From Amycolatopsis deserti (GTDB taxonomy: Bacteria; Actinomycetota; Actinomycetes; Mycobacteriales; Pseudonocardiaceae), in the NCBI RefSeq assembly GCF_014653945.1, contig NZ_BNAU01000008.1, forward strand, positions 248,001-312,000: a DNA stretch of 64,000 nt, given 5' to 3'. Of this stretch, positions 51,805-59,921 are shown piece by piece. The notes beneath the pieces were generated by a model. That model searched no databases. It saw only the letters and a list, made by a program, of their open reading frames with translations, and was not told the DNA's origin. The first letter of the stretch is position 1. Each line of letters starts with the position of its first letter. The position numbers and the translations under genes are program-made.

Positions 51805-52209
51805 ATGGCACTCAACGAAGAGCAGCCCTACGTCGTCGTCTGGAACGACGCCGTCGACCTGCGGCACCTGGCCGCGTCGGTCGTCATCTGCGTGGCCGCC
51901 GGCCTGCCGGTCTTCCTCGGCGCGAAGGCGCTGTTCGGATCACTGGTCGACACGCCGTCGCTGGCCGGAGGCTACGCGCTGCTGGCCGGACTGGCCGCGT
52001 GCGTGCTCGCCGCCGCCGTCTGCGCCCGCCTGTTCCGTCCGAAGCGGACGTTCGGCGCCGAGCAGGCCGCGGACCGGGAGGCCGCGCTCGCAGAACTGGA
52101 ACGGATGGGCGGCACCGCCGAGACCTTCGCCGAGCTGCCGCCGCGCGTGCGGGCCGAGATGACCGAGCTGGGCCTGGTCCGCGAGACCGCGCCGGAGGTG
52201 CGCGCATGA
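51805..52209 (+). CDS. Small membrane protein, TctB-like position
   Basis: 134 residues with two hydrophobic segments (about 24-43 and 52-72), then a charged cytosolic tail (AADREAALAELERMGG). It overlaps the TctA-type permease gene by four bases (ATGA). In tripartite tricarboxylate transporters a small membrane subunit TctB precedes or follows TctA, but TctB usually has four segments, so this would be a reduced or unrelated partner. AACGGAGG before ATG. Confidence 0.65.
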   Translation: MALNEEQPYVVVWNDAVDLRHLAASVVICVAAGLPVFLGAKALFGSLVDTPSLAGGYALLAGLAACVLAAAVCARLFRPKRTFGAEQAADREAALAELERMGGTAETFAELPPRVRAEMTELGLVRETAPEVRA

Positions 52210-53573
52210 CCCCGGATCTGCTGTGGGCCCTGGGCATGGGCCTGCTCGGCGCGGTCGTGTTCGCCGCGATCGGCCTGGTCTCCGGCACCGACGAGACCTC
52301 CACGCTCGCCCCGGTCACCCTGCTCGTCGTGCTGCTGGGCGTGCCGCCGGCCGGGGTGCTGACGTTCTTCATCGCCGGTGCCGTCAGCAAGCACATGACC
52401 CACGCGATCCCCACCACGCTGCTGGGCATCCCGGGCGACACGACCGCGGTGCCGCTGCTCGACGACGCGACCGCGTTGCGCCGCCTCGGCGCCCCGCACA
52501 TCGCGCTGCGCAAGGCACTGGCCGGCGGGCTGGTCGCCGCGTTCATCGCGGTGCCGGTCGCGGTCGGCGTGGCGTCCCTGCTCGCCCCGCTGGCCGGGCC
52601 GATCAAGACCGTGGCGCCGTTCGTGTTCGGCGCGGCCGCGATCTTCGTCGGCTACTTCTCGCCCGGCCGGTGGGCCAGCATCGCCGCGATCGTGCCGTTC
52701 GCGTTGCTGGTGACCGGGCTCAACACGGTCGCCACCGACCAGCTGGACAAGAGCCTGTCGATCAGCTTCTTCCTCGGCATCGCGATCGGGCCGCTCGTGG
52801 TGGACCTGCTCATCGCCTCGTCCCGGAACGGGCGGCGCACCCTGGAGCGCACTGGGCCGCGCCCGTTCTGGCTCGCCCCGGACAGCGGCGCGGGACGGCG
52901 CTGGATCCCGAACCCGCTGCGGATCCTCGACCGCGGGCAGGCGGCCGCGACCGCCGCCGCGGCCGGGGTCACCTCGACGACGTTCATGCTCAGCCCGGTC
53001 GCCGCGACGGTGCTCGCGGGGGAGATCACCGGGTCCCGGATCAGGCACCCGTACCGCAGGCTGACCACGTTGATGGCGGTCAAGAACGGCACCACGGAGT
53101 CGACCTACCTGGCCGAGACGCTCATCCCGCTCGTCGCGTTCGGGTTGCCGTTGAGCCCGGTCGCCGCCGGTCCCGCCGCGGCGCTGTTCAACGCGCCGCC
53201 GGTCTACACCGTCAAGGGACCGGACGGGGGCGTGCACAACCTGCACACCCTGCTCAGCTCCTGGCAGTTCCTGGTGTTCAGCCTGATCGGGGTGGCGATC
53301 GCCGGGCTGGTGGTGTACCCGTTCGCGATGCGCTACGCGCGCGCCGCCAGTGGCTGGGTCGCGCGGCGGATCAGCCACGAGGCGCTGATCGGCGCGTTCG
53401 TGGCGCTGATCGCGGTGGTGGCGTGGTACGAGGGCGGGCCGCTCGCGCTCGCGGTGAGCCTGACCGTCGGCGCCGTCGGCGGCCTGGCGAACCGGATGCT
53501 CGGCATGACCTCCGGCGTGCAGTTCATGGCCTACTACGTGGCCGTGCTGCTGGTGCCGCTCGTCCTCGGCTGA
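52206..53573 (+). CDS. TctA-type permease (tripartite tricarboxylate transporter family)
   Basis: 455 residues, about 11-12 membrane segments. ISLE-like opening, then the paired signature loops TTLLGIPGDTTAVPLLDDA (about 77-95) and a second half with LIPLVAFGLPLSPVAAGPAA, fitting the inverted-repeat TctA fold. TctA channels import carboxylates with a TctC binding protein, which is absent here. Operon position after mvaA-mvaB suggests mevalonate or a related branched hydroxy acid. A strong terminator follows nine bases after the stop. Confidence 0.78.
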   Translation: MTPDLLWALGMGLLGAVVFAAIGLVSGTDETSTLAPVTLLVVLLGVPPAGVLTFFIAGAVSKHMTHAIPTTLLGIPGDTTAVPLLDDATALRRLGAPHIALRKALAGGLVAAFIAVPVAVGVASLLAPLAGPIKTVAPFVFGAAAIFVGYFSPGRWASIAAIVPFALLVTGLNTVATDQLDKSLSISFFLGIAIGPLVVDLLIASSRNGRRTLERTGPRPFWLAPDSGAGRRWIPNPLRILDRGQAAATAAAAGVTSTTFMLSPVAATVLAGEITGSRIRHPYRRLTTLMAVKNGTTESTYLAETLIPLVAFGLPLSPVAAGPAAALFNAPPVYTVKGPDGGVHNLHTLLSSWQFLVFSLIGVAIAGLVVYPFAMRYARAASGWVARRISHEALIGAFVALIAVVAWYEGGPLALAVSLTVGAVGGLANRMLGMTSGVQFMAYYVAVLLVPLVLG

Positions 53574-53582
53574 GACGTGGAA

Positions 53583-53608
53583 AGCCCCGCCGCAGGGGCG
53601 GCGGGGCT
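53583..53608 (+). terminator. Terminator of the mvaAB-transporter operon
   Basis: AGCCCCGCCG and CGGCGGGGCT form a perfect 10-bp GC-rich stem with a 6-base loop, nine bases after the TctA stop. The same hairpin would serve the small minus-strand gene that converges from 53683. Confidence 0.85.
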
Positions 53609-53682
53609 CAGGAAGAGATCGCGGATGTTCCGGGAAACGATCGTTCGCGCATGTCCTCCTTTCGTCGTGGGCCACGGTTCGT

Positions 53683-53907
53683 TCACGCGCGCGGAGGCGA
53701 GCGCTGACGCCGCCACAGCTGGGTCACCCGCTCCGGGCCGCGTGGCCGCCCGGCGGGCTCGGGGAGTGGGATTCGCGGCGGCTGCGGTCGCGGACGCTCC
53801 GCTTCGCCGAAGTTGGCGTCGATGATCGCGGCGAACTCGTCCCGCAGCCAGTCCGGGTCGTCGCACACCAGGTCGGCGAACCCGAGCTGCTCCAGCACGT
53901 CCGGCAT
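53683..53907 (-). CDS. Small hypothetical protein under a MerR-like promoter
   Basis: 74 residues. PDVLEQLGFADLVCDDPDWL, then LRDEFAAIIDANFGE, and a Pro/Arg-rich tail; no signal or membrane segment. ATG 53907 is the first possible start after an in-frame stop, with GGGAG upstream. No family recognised with certainty. It is expressed from the 53958-53987 element, which is nearly the same as the DUF6292 promoter 20 kb away, so it may belong to the same MerR regulon. Confidence 0.55.
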   Translation of the reverse strand: MPDVLEQLGFADLVCDDPDWLRDEFAAIIDANFGEAERPRPQPPRIPLPEPAGRPRGPERVTQLWRRQRSPPRA

Positions 53908-53957
53908 CGCGAATCACTCCCGGGGGAGGTCCTGCGTTCCACACCGCTGACATCGAT

Positions 53958-53987
53958 ATTTGTAGCTCGCACTGTAGATTCAGTCAA
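53958..53987 (-). promoter_or_regulatory. Second copy of the MerR-type promoter
   Basis: On the minus strand TTGACT (53987-53982), 17-bp spacer and TACAAA (53964-53959). The block TTGACT-G-AATCTACAGT matches the DUF6292 promoter at 16 of 17 positions, and the full 30 bp match at 23. The left half-site ATCTACAGT is kept; the right half is weaker. Predicted transcript start is about 45 bp before the gene. Confidence 0.75.
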
Positions 53988-54027
53988 GTCCGGGAAGCAG
54001 GTTTGACCTGGAGCGCGCTCGAGCACC

Positions 54028-54033
54028 TAGCGT
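54028..54033 (+). promoter_or_regulatory. -10 element of a leaderless SDR mRNA
   Basis: TAGCGT lies seven bases before the SDR ATG, with TTGACC (54003-54008) 19 bp further up as a -35 candidate. No ribosome site precedes the ATG, in line with a leaderless transcript. Confidence 0.4.
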
Positions 54034-54040
54034 CGCCGCC

Positions 54041-55015
54041 ATGACCACGGCACAGCACAGCATCGGATCCGGTTTCGGCGCGTCGACCACCGCCGCCGAG
54101 GTCCTGCGCGGCATCGACCTGACTGGCAAGCTCGCGATCGTCACCGGCGGCTACTCCGGCCTCGGCCTGGAAACCACGCGGGCACTGGCCGTCGCCGGCG
54201 CGCACGTCGTCGTCCCGGCCCGGCGGCCGGACGCGGCCAAGGCGGCCCTGGGCGACCTGGCCGAGGTGGACGAGCTGGACCTGGGGGACCTGGACAGCGT
54301 GCGGGCCTTCGCCGAGCGGTTCCTGGCGTCGGGGCGGCGCATCGACATCGTCATCGGCAGCGCCGCGATCATGGCCTGCCCGGAGACGCGGGTCGGGCCC
54401 GGCTGGGAGGCCCAGTTCGCGACCAACCACCTGGGCCACTTCGCGCTGGTGAACCGCCTGTGGCCGGCGATCGCGCCCGGCGCCCGGGTGGTGTCGGTGT
54501 CCTCGCGCGGCCACCACTTCTCCGGCATCCGCTGGGACGACCTGTGGTTCGAGCGCGGCTACGACAAGTGGCAGGCCTACGGCCAGGCCAAGACGGCGAA
54601 CGCGTTGTTCGCGGTGCAGCTGGACAAGCTGGGGGAGCCGTCCGGGGTGCGGGCGTTCTCGGTGCACCCGGGCAGCATCCTGACCCCGTTGCAGCGGCAC
54701 GTCCCGCTGGAGGAGCAGATCGCGAACGGCTGGGTGAACGAGAACGGCGAGCCGATCGCGGACTGGTTCAAGAGCCCCGAACAGGGCGCGGCGACGCAGG
54801 TGTGGGCCGCGACCTCGCCGCGGCTGGCCGGAATGGGCGGCGTGTACTGCGAGGACTGCGACATCGCCGAGCCGGCCTCCGGCGACCCGCTCCCGTCGGG
54901 CCCCGGCCGCCCGGCGATGTTCCTGGGCGTCCGCGACTGGGCGAGCGACCCGGCCCAGGCGGAACGACTGTGGACGCTGTCGGCGGAACTGACCGGGGTG
55001 AACGCGTTCGCATAG
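54041..55015 (+). CDS. Short-chain dehydrogenase/reductase
   Basis: 324 residues, somewhat long for an SDR, like the retinol-dehydrogenase/oxidoreductase subgroup. TGGYSGLG (nucleotide motif, about 39-46), NNAG replaced by GSAAI at 106-110, Ser in VVSVSSRG, catalytic Tyr-x3-Lys in YGQAKTANALF (about 181). The changed NNAG is common in this subgroup. Substrate unknown; it converges on an NTF2-FMO gene. Leaderless ATG. Confidence 0.8.
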   Translation: MTTAQHSIGSGFGASTTAAEVLRGIDLTGKLAIVTGGYSGLGLETTRALAVAGAHVVVPARRPDAAKAALGDLAEVDELDLGDLDSVRAFAERFLASGRRIDIVIGSAAIMACPETRVGPGWEAQFATNHLGHFALVNRLWPAIAPGARVVSVSSRGHHFSGIRWDDLWFERGYDKWQAYGQAKTANALFAVQLDKLGEPSGVRAFSVHPGSILTPLQRHVPLEEQIANGWVNENGEPIADWFKSPEQGAATQVWAATSPRLAGMGGVYCEDCDIAEPASGDPLPSGPGRPAMFLGVRDWASDPAQAERLWTLSAELTGVNAFA

Positions 55016-55021
55016 CTGGAA

Positions 55022-55059
55022 CCCGGGTCCCGGCCGCCCCCTGATGGCCGGGCCCCGGG
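55022..55059. terminator. Hairpin A after the SDR gene
   Basis: CCCGGGTCCCGGCC and GGCCGGGCCCCGGG pair with one mismatch over 14 bp, loop 10. It begins seven bases after the SDR stop. A near copy lies at 55312-55348. Confidence 0.75.
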
Positions 55060-55311
55060 AGCCGAGCCAGTGGCGTGCCGCGCAGCGCCAGCCGTGGGCC
55101 GTCATCGCCAAAGTCGCGGAGCCGCGCGACCCGCCGGAGAAGACCGGCGCCTAGCGAGCGCCTCCACCCCGGTCTGTCGGCCGCGGCATCGGCCACCGGC
55201 CACGCGGGTGCAGCGCCGGTTCACCTCGGCGGAACCCGCGGCCCGGCCGCCCCCGCGCGACCGGGCCCCGGAAGCCGCGCCACGCGGAGCGGCGGTTCGC
55301 GTAGCTGGAAC

Positions 55312-55348
55312 CCGGGTCCCGGCCGCCCCGTCGACGGCCGGGACCCGG
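55312..55348. terminator. Hairpin B, duplicate of hairpin A
   Basis: CCGGGTCCCGGCC and GGCCGGGACCCGG form a perfect 13-bp stem, loop 11, five bases after the end of the minus-strand FMO gene. The preceding TTCGCGTAGCTGGAACCC repeats the SDR 3' end (TTCGCATAGCTGGAACCC), so the whole end-plus-terminator was duplicated. The 338-bp gap contains only these elements and a third degenerate copy near 55240. Confidence 0.8.
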
Positions 55349-55353
55349 AAGCC

Positions 55354-57171
55354 TCACGACAGGTGGTGCACCTCCTGCAGCCCGTACACCGGCGTCGGGA
55401 TCCCCTCGTACCGCGCCTTCAGCTGCAGCGCCAGGTACAGCGAGTAGTGCCGCGACTGGTGCAGGTTCCCGCCGTGGAACCACAACCCGGGTTGCCGCGT
55501 GGGCTTCCACATGTTCCGCTGCTCGCCCTCCCACGGGCCGGGGTCCTTCGTCGTCCCCGAGCCCAGGCCCCAGCACTTGCCGACGCGGTCGGCCATCTCC
55601 TGCCCGGCGATGTCGGCGACCCACCCGTTCATCGACCCGTACCCGGTCGCGTACACCACCAGGTCGGCCTTCAGCTCCGTGCCGTCGGAGAGCACCACGG
55701 CGTCCCGCGTCAGGTGGTCGACCTGCCCGCGCACCAGCTTGATGTCACCATTGGCGACCAGCTCGGACGCGCCGACGTCGATGTAGTAGCCGGACCCGCG
55801 CCGCAGGTACTTCATGAACAGCCCGGACCCGTCGTCGCCCCAGTCGTGCAGGAAACCGGCCTTCTCCAGGCGGTCGTAGAAGTCCGCGTCACGCTGCTTG
55901 ATCCGCTCGTACACCGGGATCTGGAACTGGTGCATGATCCGGTAGGGCAGCGACGCGAACACCATGTCGGCCTTGTCGGTGGTCATCCCGTTCGCCACCG
56001 CGCGCTCGGAGTACAGGTCGCCCAGGCCGATCTCCATCAGCGAGTCCGACTTCACCACGTGCGTCGAGGACCGCTGCACCATCGTCACGTCCGCGCCGTG
56101 CTCCCACAGCGCCGCGCAGATGTCGTGGGCCGAGTTGTTCGACCCGATCACCACGGCCTTCTTGCCGGCGTAGGCGTCCGGCCCCGGGTGTTGCGAAGAG
56201 TGGTGCTGGTCGCCTTCGAAGACATCCATCCCGGGGAACGACGGGATGTTCGGTTTGCCCGACATGCCGGTGGCGAACACGAGCTGTTTCGGCGTCAGCA
56301 CCACGGTTTCACCCGCACGGTCGACGGTGACCGTCCACTGTGCCGTCTCCTCGTCGTAGGACGCCGACTTCACCTCCGACCGCGTCCAGTACGGCACGTC
56401 CATCACCCGGGTGTACATCTCCAGCCAGTCCGCGATCTTGTCCTTCGGCGCGAACACCGGCCAGTTGTCCGGGAACGGCAGGTAGGGCAGGTGGTCGTAC
56501 CACACCGGGTCGTGCAGGCACAGGCTCTTGTACCGCTTGCGCCACTGGTCGCCGGGACGCTCGTGCCGGTCCAGCACCAGCGCCGGCACCCCGAGCTGCC
56601 GCAGCCGCGCGCCGAGCGCGATGCCGCCCTGCCCGCCGCCGATCACCACCACGTAGGGCTGGCGCTCGTAGCCCAATTCGGTGTTCTCCAGCTCGCGTTC
56701 CTCGGCCCACGACCGGCGGCCCCGGATGACACCGTGCCGCACGCCCTTCTGCCGGCGTTCGCGCTGCGGCTCCTCGAAGCCCTTCAGCTCACGCAGGCTC
56801 GTCAGGAACGTCCAGGCCCCCTCGTCGGTGAGCCGCAGGTGGCCCTTGCCGCGGCCGGTGGCGGTCTCGAACTCCAGCCACGCCTCGACGACACCGTCGG
56901 CCTCGGTGGGGGTTTCGGTGGTGCGGAAGCCCGACGGATCGGTGCCGTCCAGGCAGGCGGACAGCATGTCGGCGACGCCCTCGCGGCCCTCGACGGTCTT
57001 GATGTTCCAGGTGAACGCCACCAGGTCACGCCAGAAGCTGTCGACCGCGAACAGGCCGGCCGCCGCTTCGACGTCGCGGGCCGCGAGCGCGGCCTCGAAC
57101 CGCTCCAGCCAGGCGTCGACGCGCGCCTGCGGTGACCGCGCCGGCGCCTCCCGGTCGATCGTCTGTGTCAT
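55354..57171 (-). CDS. NTF2-like domain fused to flavin-containing monooxygenase
   Basis: 605 residues. Residues 15-140 form an NTF2/SnoaL-like domain (RFEAALAARDVEAAAGLFAV, FVWRDL-like FWRDLVAFTW). From about 172 an FMO/Baeyer-Villiger-like domain follows: FAD motif VVIGGGQGGIALGARLRQLG, a second Rossmann motif AVVIGSNNSAHDICAAL, and VVYATGYGS late. The BVMO fingerprint FxGxxxHxxxWP is not obvious (FEGDQHHSSQHPG is in place), so substrate class is open. ATG 57171 with GAGGAGGAG upstream. Divergent from a GAF-domain regulator. Confidence 0.82.
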   Translation of the reverse strand: MTQTIDREAPARSPQARVDAWLERFEAALAARDVEAAAGLFAVDSFWRDLVAFTWNIKTVEGREGVADMLSACLDGTDPSGFRTTETPTEADGVVEAWLEFETATGRGKGHLRLTDEGAWTFLTSLRELKGFEEPQRERRQKGVRHGVIRGRRSWAEERELENTELGYERQPYVVVIGGGQGGIALGARLRQLGVPALVLDRHERPGDQWRKRYKSLCLHDPVWYDHLPYLPFPDNWPVFAPKDKIADWLEMYTRVMDVPYWTRSEVKSASYDEETAQWTVTVDRAGETVVLTPKQLVFATGMSGKPNIPSFPGMDVFEGDQHHSSQHPGPDAYAGKKAVVIGSNNSAHDICAALWEHGADVTMVQRSSTHVVKSDSLMEIGLGDLYSERAVANGMTTDKADMVFASLPYRIMHQFQIPVYERIKQRDADFYDRLEKAGFLHDWGDDGSGLFMKYLRRGSGYYIDVGASELVANGDIKLVRGQVDHLTRDAVVLSDGTELKADLVVYATGYGSMNGWVADIAGQEMADRVGKCWGLGSGTTKDPGPWEGEQRNMWKPTRQPGLWFHGGNLHQSRHYSLYLALQLKARYEGIPTPVYGLQEVHHLS

Positions 57172-57319
57172 CGCCACTCCTCCTCGCCGTTGGGGATGTA
57201 ACACCGATCACAGCCGTCCGGCGGGGTGGCCGGCAACGGTTGCAGCGAATTGCACGTCTTGGCGCGGGCGTGAGCGGGACCTATGCTCGATCGTCGACGC
57301 AGTGGTGCGGAGGTGGAGC

Positions 57320-58486
57320 GTGAGCGTGCCCGGCGCAGTCCCGCCGGGCTGTAGCCTGCCCGCCTACGCCCGCGACCTGATCCGCATGCACGACGCCGTC
57401 ATCGCCGGCGGCCGCCCGCCGCTGCGCCCGCGCGACGTCGTCTCCCGGTCCTGGTCGCGCGTGATCGGGCTCGGGCTGAAGGCCGACGGCCTCAACGCGC
57501 GCGACTGGCTGAGCGAGGACGAGCTGGCCCGGCGGCGGGAGAACTCGCCGCTGCGCGACGCGGTCGGCGACCTCAAGCAGGTGCTCGGCGCGATGCCGCA
57601 CGTGCTGCTGGTGGTCACCGACGCCGACGGCGTCATCCTGTGGCGCGAGGGCACGCCGGGTGTGCGGCGCCGCGCCGACGAGCTGGGGTTCTTCGAGGGC
57701 GCGGAGTGGACCGAGGAGCGCGTCGGCACCAACGCGATCGGCACCGCGCTGGCCGAGGCCGCCCCGGTCGAACTGCTCGCGGGCGAGCACTTCGAGCAGA
57801 ACCAGCACCCGTGGTACTGCACCGCGTCCCCGGTGCACGACCCGCGCACCGGCGAACTGCTCGGCGTGATCGACGTCAGCGGCCCCGCGCTCACCCTGCA
57901 CCCGGCGATCGGGGCGCTGGTGGAGACCGGACGGCGGCTCGCCGAGGCGCAGATCTGGCGCTGGCACCAGCGGCGGCTCGACCGGTTGCGCCAGGTGGGT
58001 GAACCGCTGCTGGCCACCGGCCCCGCGCTGCTGGTCGACGACGACGGCTGGGTCGCGGCCGGAGCGGGTGTGTCGGTGGGTGACCGCATCGCCGCGCCGT
58101 CGGCGGGGGAGCCGATCGCGGTGCCCGGGCTCGGCGCGTGCCTGCCCGAGCGGCTGGCCGAGGGCTGGCTGATCCGCCCGGCCGGGCCGGACCGGCGCGT
58201 GACGCTCGACCTGGACCTGACGCACACGCCGCTGCTGACGCTGCAGGGCGGCGACACGGGCTGGCGGCGCAAGGTGACGCGCCGCCACACGGAAATCCTG
58301 GTGCTGCTGCACCGCGCCGGCCCCGCCGGGCTGTCGGCGGAGGCGCTGAGCCGCGCGCTGTACGGCGACGCCGAGCACGTCGTCACGGTGCGCGCGGAGG
58401 TCTCCCGCCTGCGGCGGCTGCTTGGCGCGCTGGTGGACACGCGCCCGTACCGGCTGGCCGAGGGCGTGCGGATGACGGTGCGCTGA
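57320..58486 (+). CDS. GAF-domain transcriptional regulator (AcoR-like N-terminus)
   Basis: 388 residues from GTG 57320 with GGAGG upstream. The N-terminal region has RDVVSRSWSRVIGLGL and the GAF core EWTEERVGTNAIGTALAEAA, then HPWYCTASPVHDPRTGELLGVIDVSG, as in AcoR-type activators. The sigma-54 AAA+ domain is missing; residues 315-388 form a winged-helix-like domain (RRHTEILVLLHRAGPAGLSAEALSRAL, EVSRLRRLLGALVDTRPYRL). Divergent from the NTF2-FMO gene, which it probably activates. Confidence 0.8.
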   Translation: MSVPGAVPPGCSLPAYARDLIRMHDAVIAGGRPPLRPRDVVSRSWSRVIGLGLKADGLNARDWLSEDELARRRENSPLRDAVGDLKQVLGAMPHVLLVVTDADGVILWREGTPGVRRRADELGFFEGAEWTEERVGTNAIGTALAEAAPVELLAGEHFEQNQHPWYCTASPVHDPRTGELLGVIDVSGPALTLHPAIGALVETGRRLAEAQIWRWHQRRLDRLRQVGEPLLATGPALLVDDDGWVAAGAGVSVGDRIAAPSAGEPIAVPGLGACLPERLAEGWLIRPAGPDRRVTLDLDLTHTPLLTLQGGDTGWRRKVTRRHTEILVLLHRAGPAGLSAEALSRALYGDAEHVVTVRAEVSRLRRLLGALVDTRPYRLAEGVRMTVR

Positions 58487-58523
58487 CCGATTCCTTTCCG
58501 GCTCCCCGCGAGTCGGTACCGGT

Positions 58524-58934
58524 ATGAGATTGCCCGAAACCATCCACCACCTCGTCGGCGAGCCGCACTTCGCGATCGTCGCGACCAGCAACCCCGACGG
58601 CCACCCCCAGTCGTCCGTCGTCTTCGTCAAGTGCGACGACGATGACACGATCGTGTTCAGCACGGTCCGCGGGCGCCGGAAGACCCGCAACCTCGAGCGC
58701 GACCCGCGGCTGAGCCTCCTCGTCGTGTCCAGGGTGACCGGCCACTACGCCGAGATCCGCGGCCGTGTGGAGATCACCGCCGACCCTGGCAAGGAGCTGC
58801 CGGTGGTCATGTACCGGCTCTACATGGACGGTCGGCAACCGCCGCCGGAACCGGACGCCGAGCGCGTGATCGTGCGGATCTTCCCGGACAAGGTGACCGT
58901 GTTCCCGCCTGCCGTGGTGAGGCAGAGTGCTTGA
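58524..58934 (+). CDS. PPOX-class (pyridoxamine oxidase-like) split-barrel flavoprotein
   Basis: 136 residues. FAIVATSNPDGHPQSSVVFV (about 16-35), then VFSTVRGRRKTRNLERDPRLSL define the split barrel that binds FMN or F420. GHYAEIRGRVEIT follows. Members include F420-dependent reductases of unknown substrate. The gene overlaps the sigma-factor gene by 8 bp, so they are co-translated. Confidence 0.8.
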   Translation: MRLPETIHHLVGEPHFAIVATSNPDGHPQSSVVFVKCDDDDTIVFSTVRGRRKTRNLERDPRLSLLVVSRVTGHYAEIRGRVEITADPGKELPVVMYRLYMDGRQPPPEPDAERVIVRIFPDKVTVFPPAVVRQSA

Positions 58935-59910
58935 GGTGGACCCGACCGGCGACTTCGCCCGGATGGCCGAGCCGTTCCGCGCCGAGCTGCTGGCGCACTG
59001 CTACCGGATGCTCGGCTCGCGCGACGACGCCGAGGACCTGGTGCAGGAAACGTACCTGCGCGCGTGGCGGTCCTTCGGCGCGTTCGAGGGGCGGGCGTCG
59101 GTGCGGACGTGGCTGTACCGGATCGCCACGAACGCGTGCCTGACGGCGTTGCGGGGCCGCGCTCGCCGGGTCTTGCCGTCCGGGCTGGCCCCGCCGTCGG
59201 ACGACCCGGCCGGGCCGATCGGCGAGGCCCCGGGAGTGGAGTGGCTCCAGCCGTTCCCGGCCGACCCCGCTGCCGTGGCCGAGTCGCGGGCGGGGATGCG
59301 GCTGGCGCTGATCGCGAGCCTGCAGGTGCTGCCGCCGCGGCAGCGGGCGGTGCTGATCCTGCGGGACGTGCTGGCGTTTCCGGCCGCCGAGGTCGCCGGG
59401 ATGCTCGACCTGAGCGTCGCGGCGGTGAAGAGCGCACTGCAGCGCGCGCGGGCGAGCCTGGCCGATCTGGACGCGCACGACGAGCTGGTGGAACCGTCCG
59501 CGCCGGAGGCCCGCGCGCTGCTGGAGCAGTACATGACGGCGTTCGAGAACGCCGACACGGCCCTGCTGGAACGCGTGCTGCGCCAGGACGCCGCCCTGGA
59601 GATGGTGGGCACGCCGACGTGGTTCGCCGGGATCCGCACCTGCCTGCCGTTCATCGCGACCCCCGCGGTGATCGGCAACCCCGGCGAGTGGCGCATGCTG
59701 GCGACGACCGCGAACAACCAGCCGGCGGCCGTGGCGTACCGGCTGGCCGGGGGCGCGTACCGCGCGTTCGGCCTCGCGGTCCTCACGGTGACCGCCACGG
59801 GCATCGCGAAGATCACCGTCTTCGGTGAACCGTCCCTGGTGCGGCGCTTCGGCTTCCCGGACGTCCTCCCGCCGAGGCCCGTTCCCCGGCACACTGGGAG
59901 CCCTCGGTGA
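58927..59910 (+). CDS. ECF sigma factor with C-terminal SnoaL-like domain (SigX5/SigG type)
   Basis: 327 residues. Region 2: LLAHCYRMLGSRDDAEDLVQETYLRAWRS; region 4: LPPRQRAVLILRDVLAFPAAEVAGMLDLS-type, followed by an NTF2-like domain (about 205-320: QYMTAFENADTALLERVLRQ to ITVFG). No anti-sigma gene is adjacent; in such ECF groups the C-terminal domain itself regulates activity. GTG start inside the PPOX gene. The hydrolase that follows 11 bases on may be a target. Confidence 0.86.
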   Translation: MLEVDPTGDFARMAEPFRAELLAHCYRMLGSRDDAEDLVQETYLRAWRSFGAFEGRASVRTWLYRIATNACLTALRGRARRVLPSGLAPPSDDPAGPIGEAPGVEWLQPFPADPAAVAESRAGMRLALIASLQVLPPRQRAVLILRDVLAFPAAEVAGMLDLSVAAVKSALQRARASLADLDAHDELVEPSAPEARALLEQYMTAFENADTALLERVLRQDAALEMVGTPTWFAGIRTCLPFIATPAVIGNPGEWRMLATTANNQPAAVAYRLAGGAYRAFGLAVLTVTATGIAKITVFGEPSLVRRFGFPDVLPPRPVPRHTGSPR

Positions 59911-59921
59911 AGGAGGACGGC

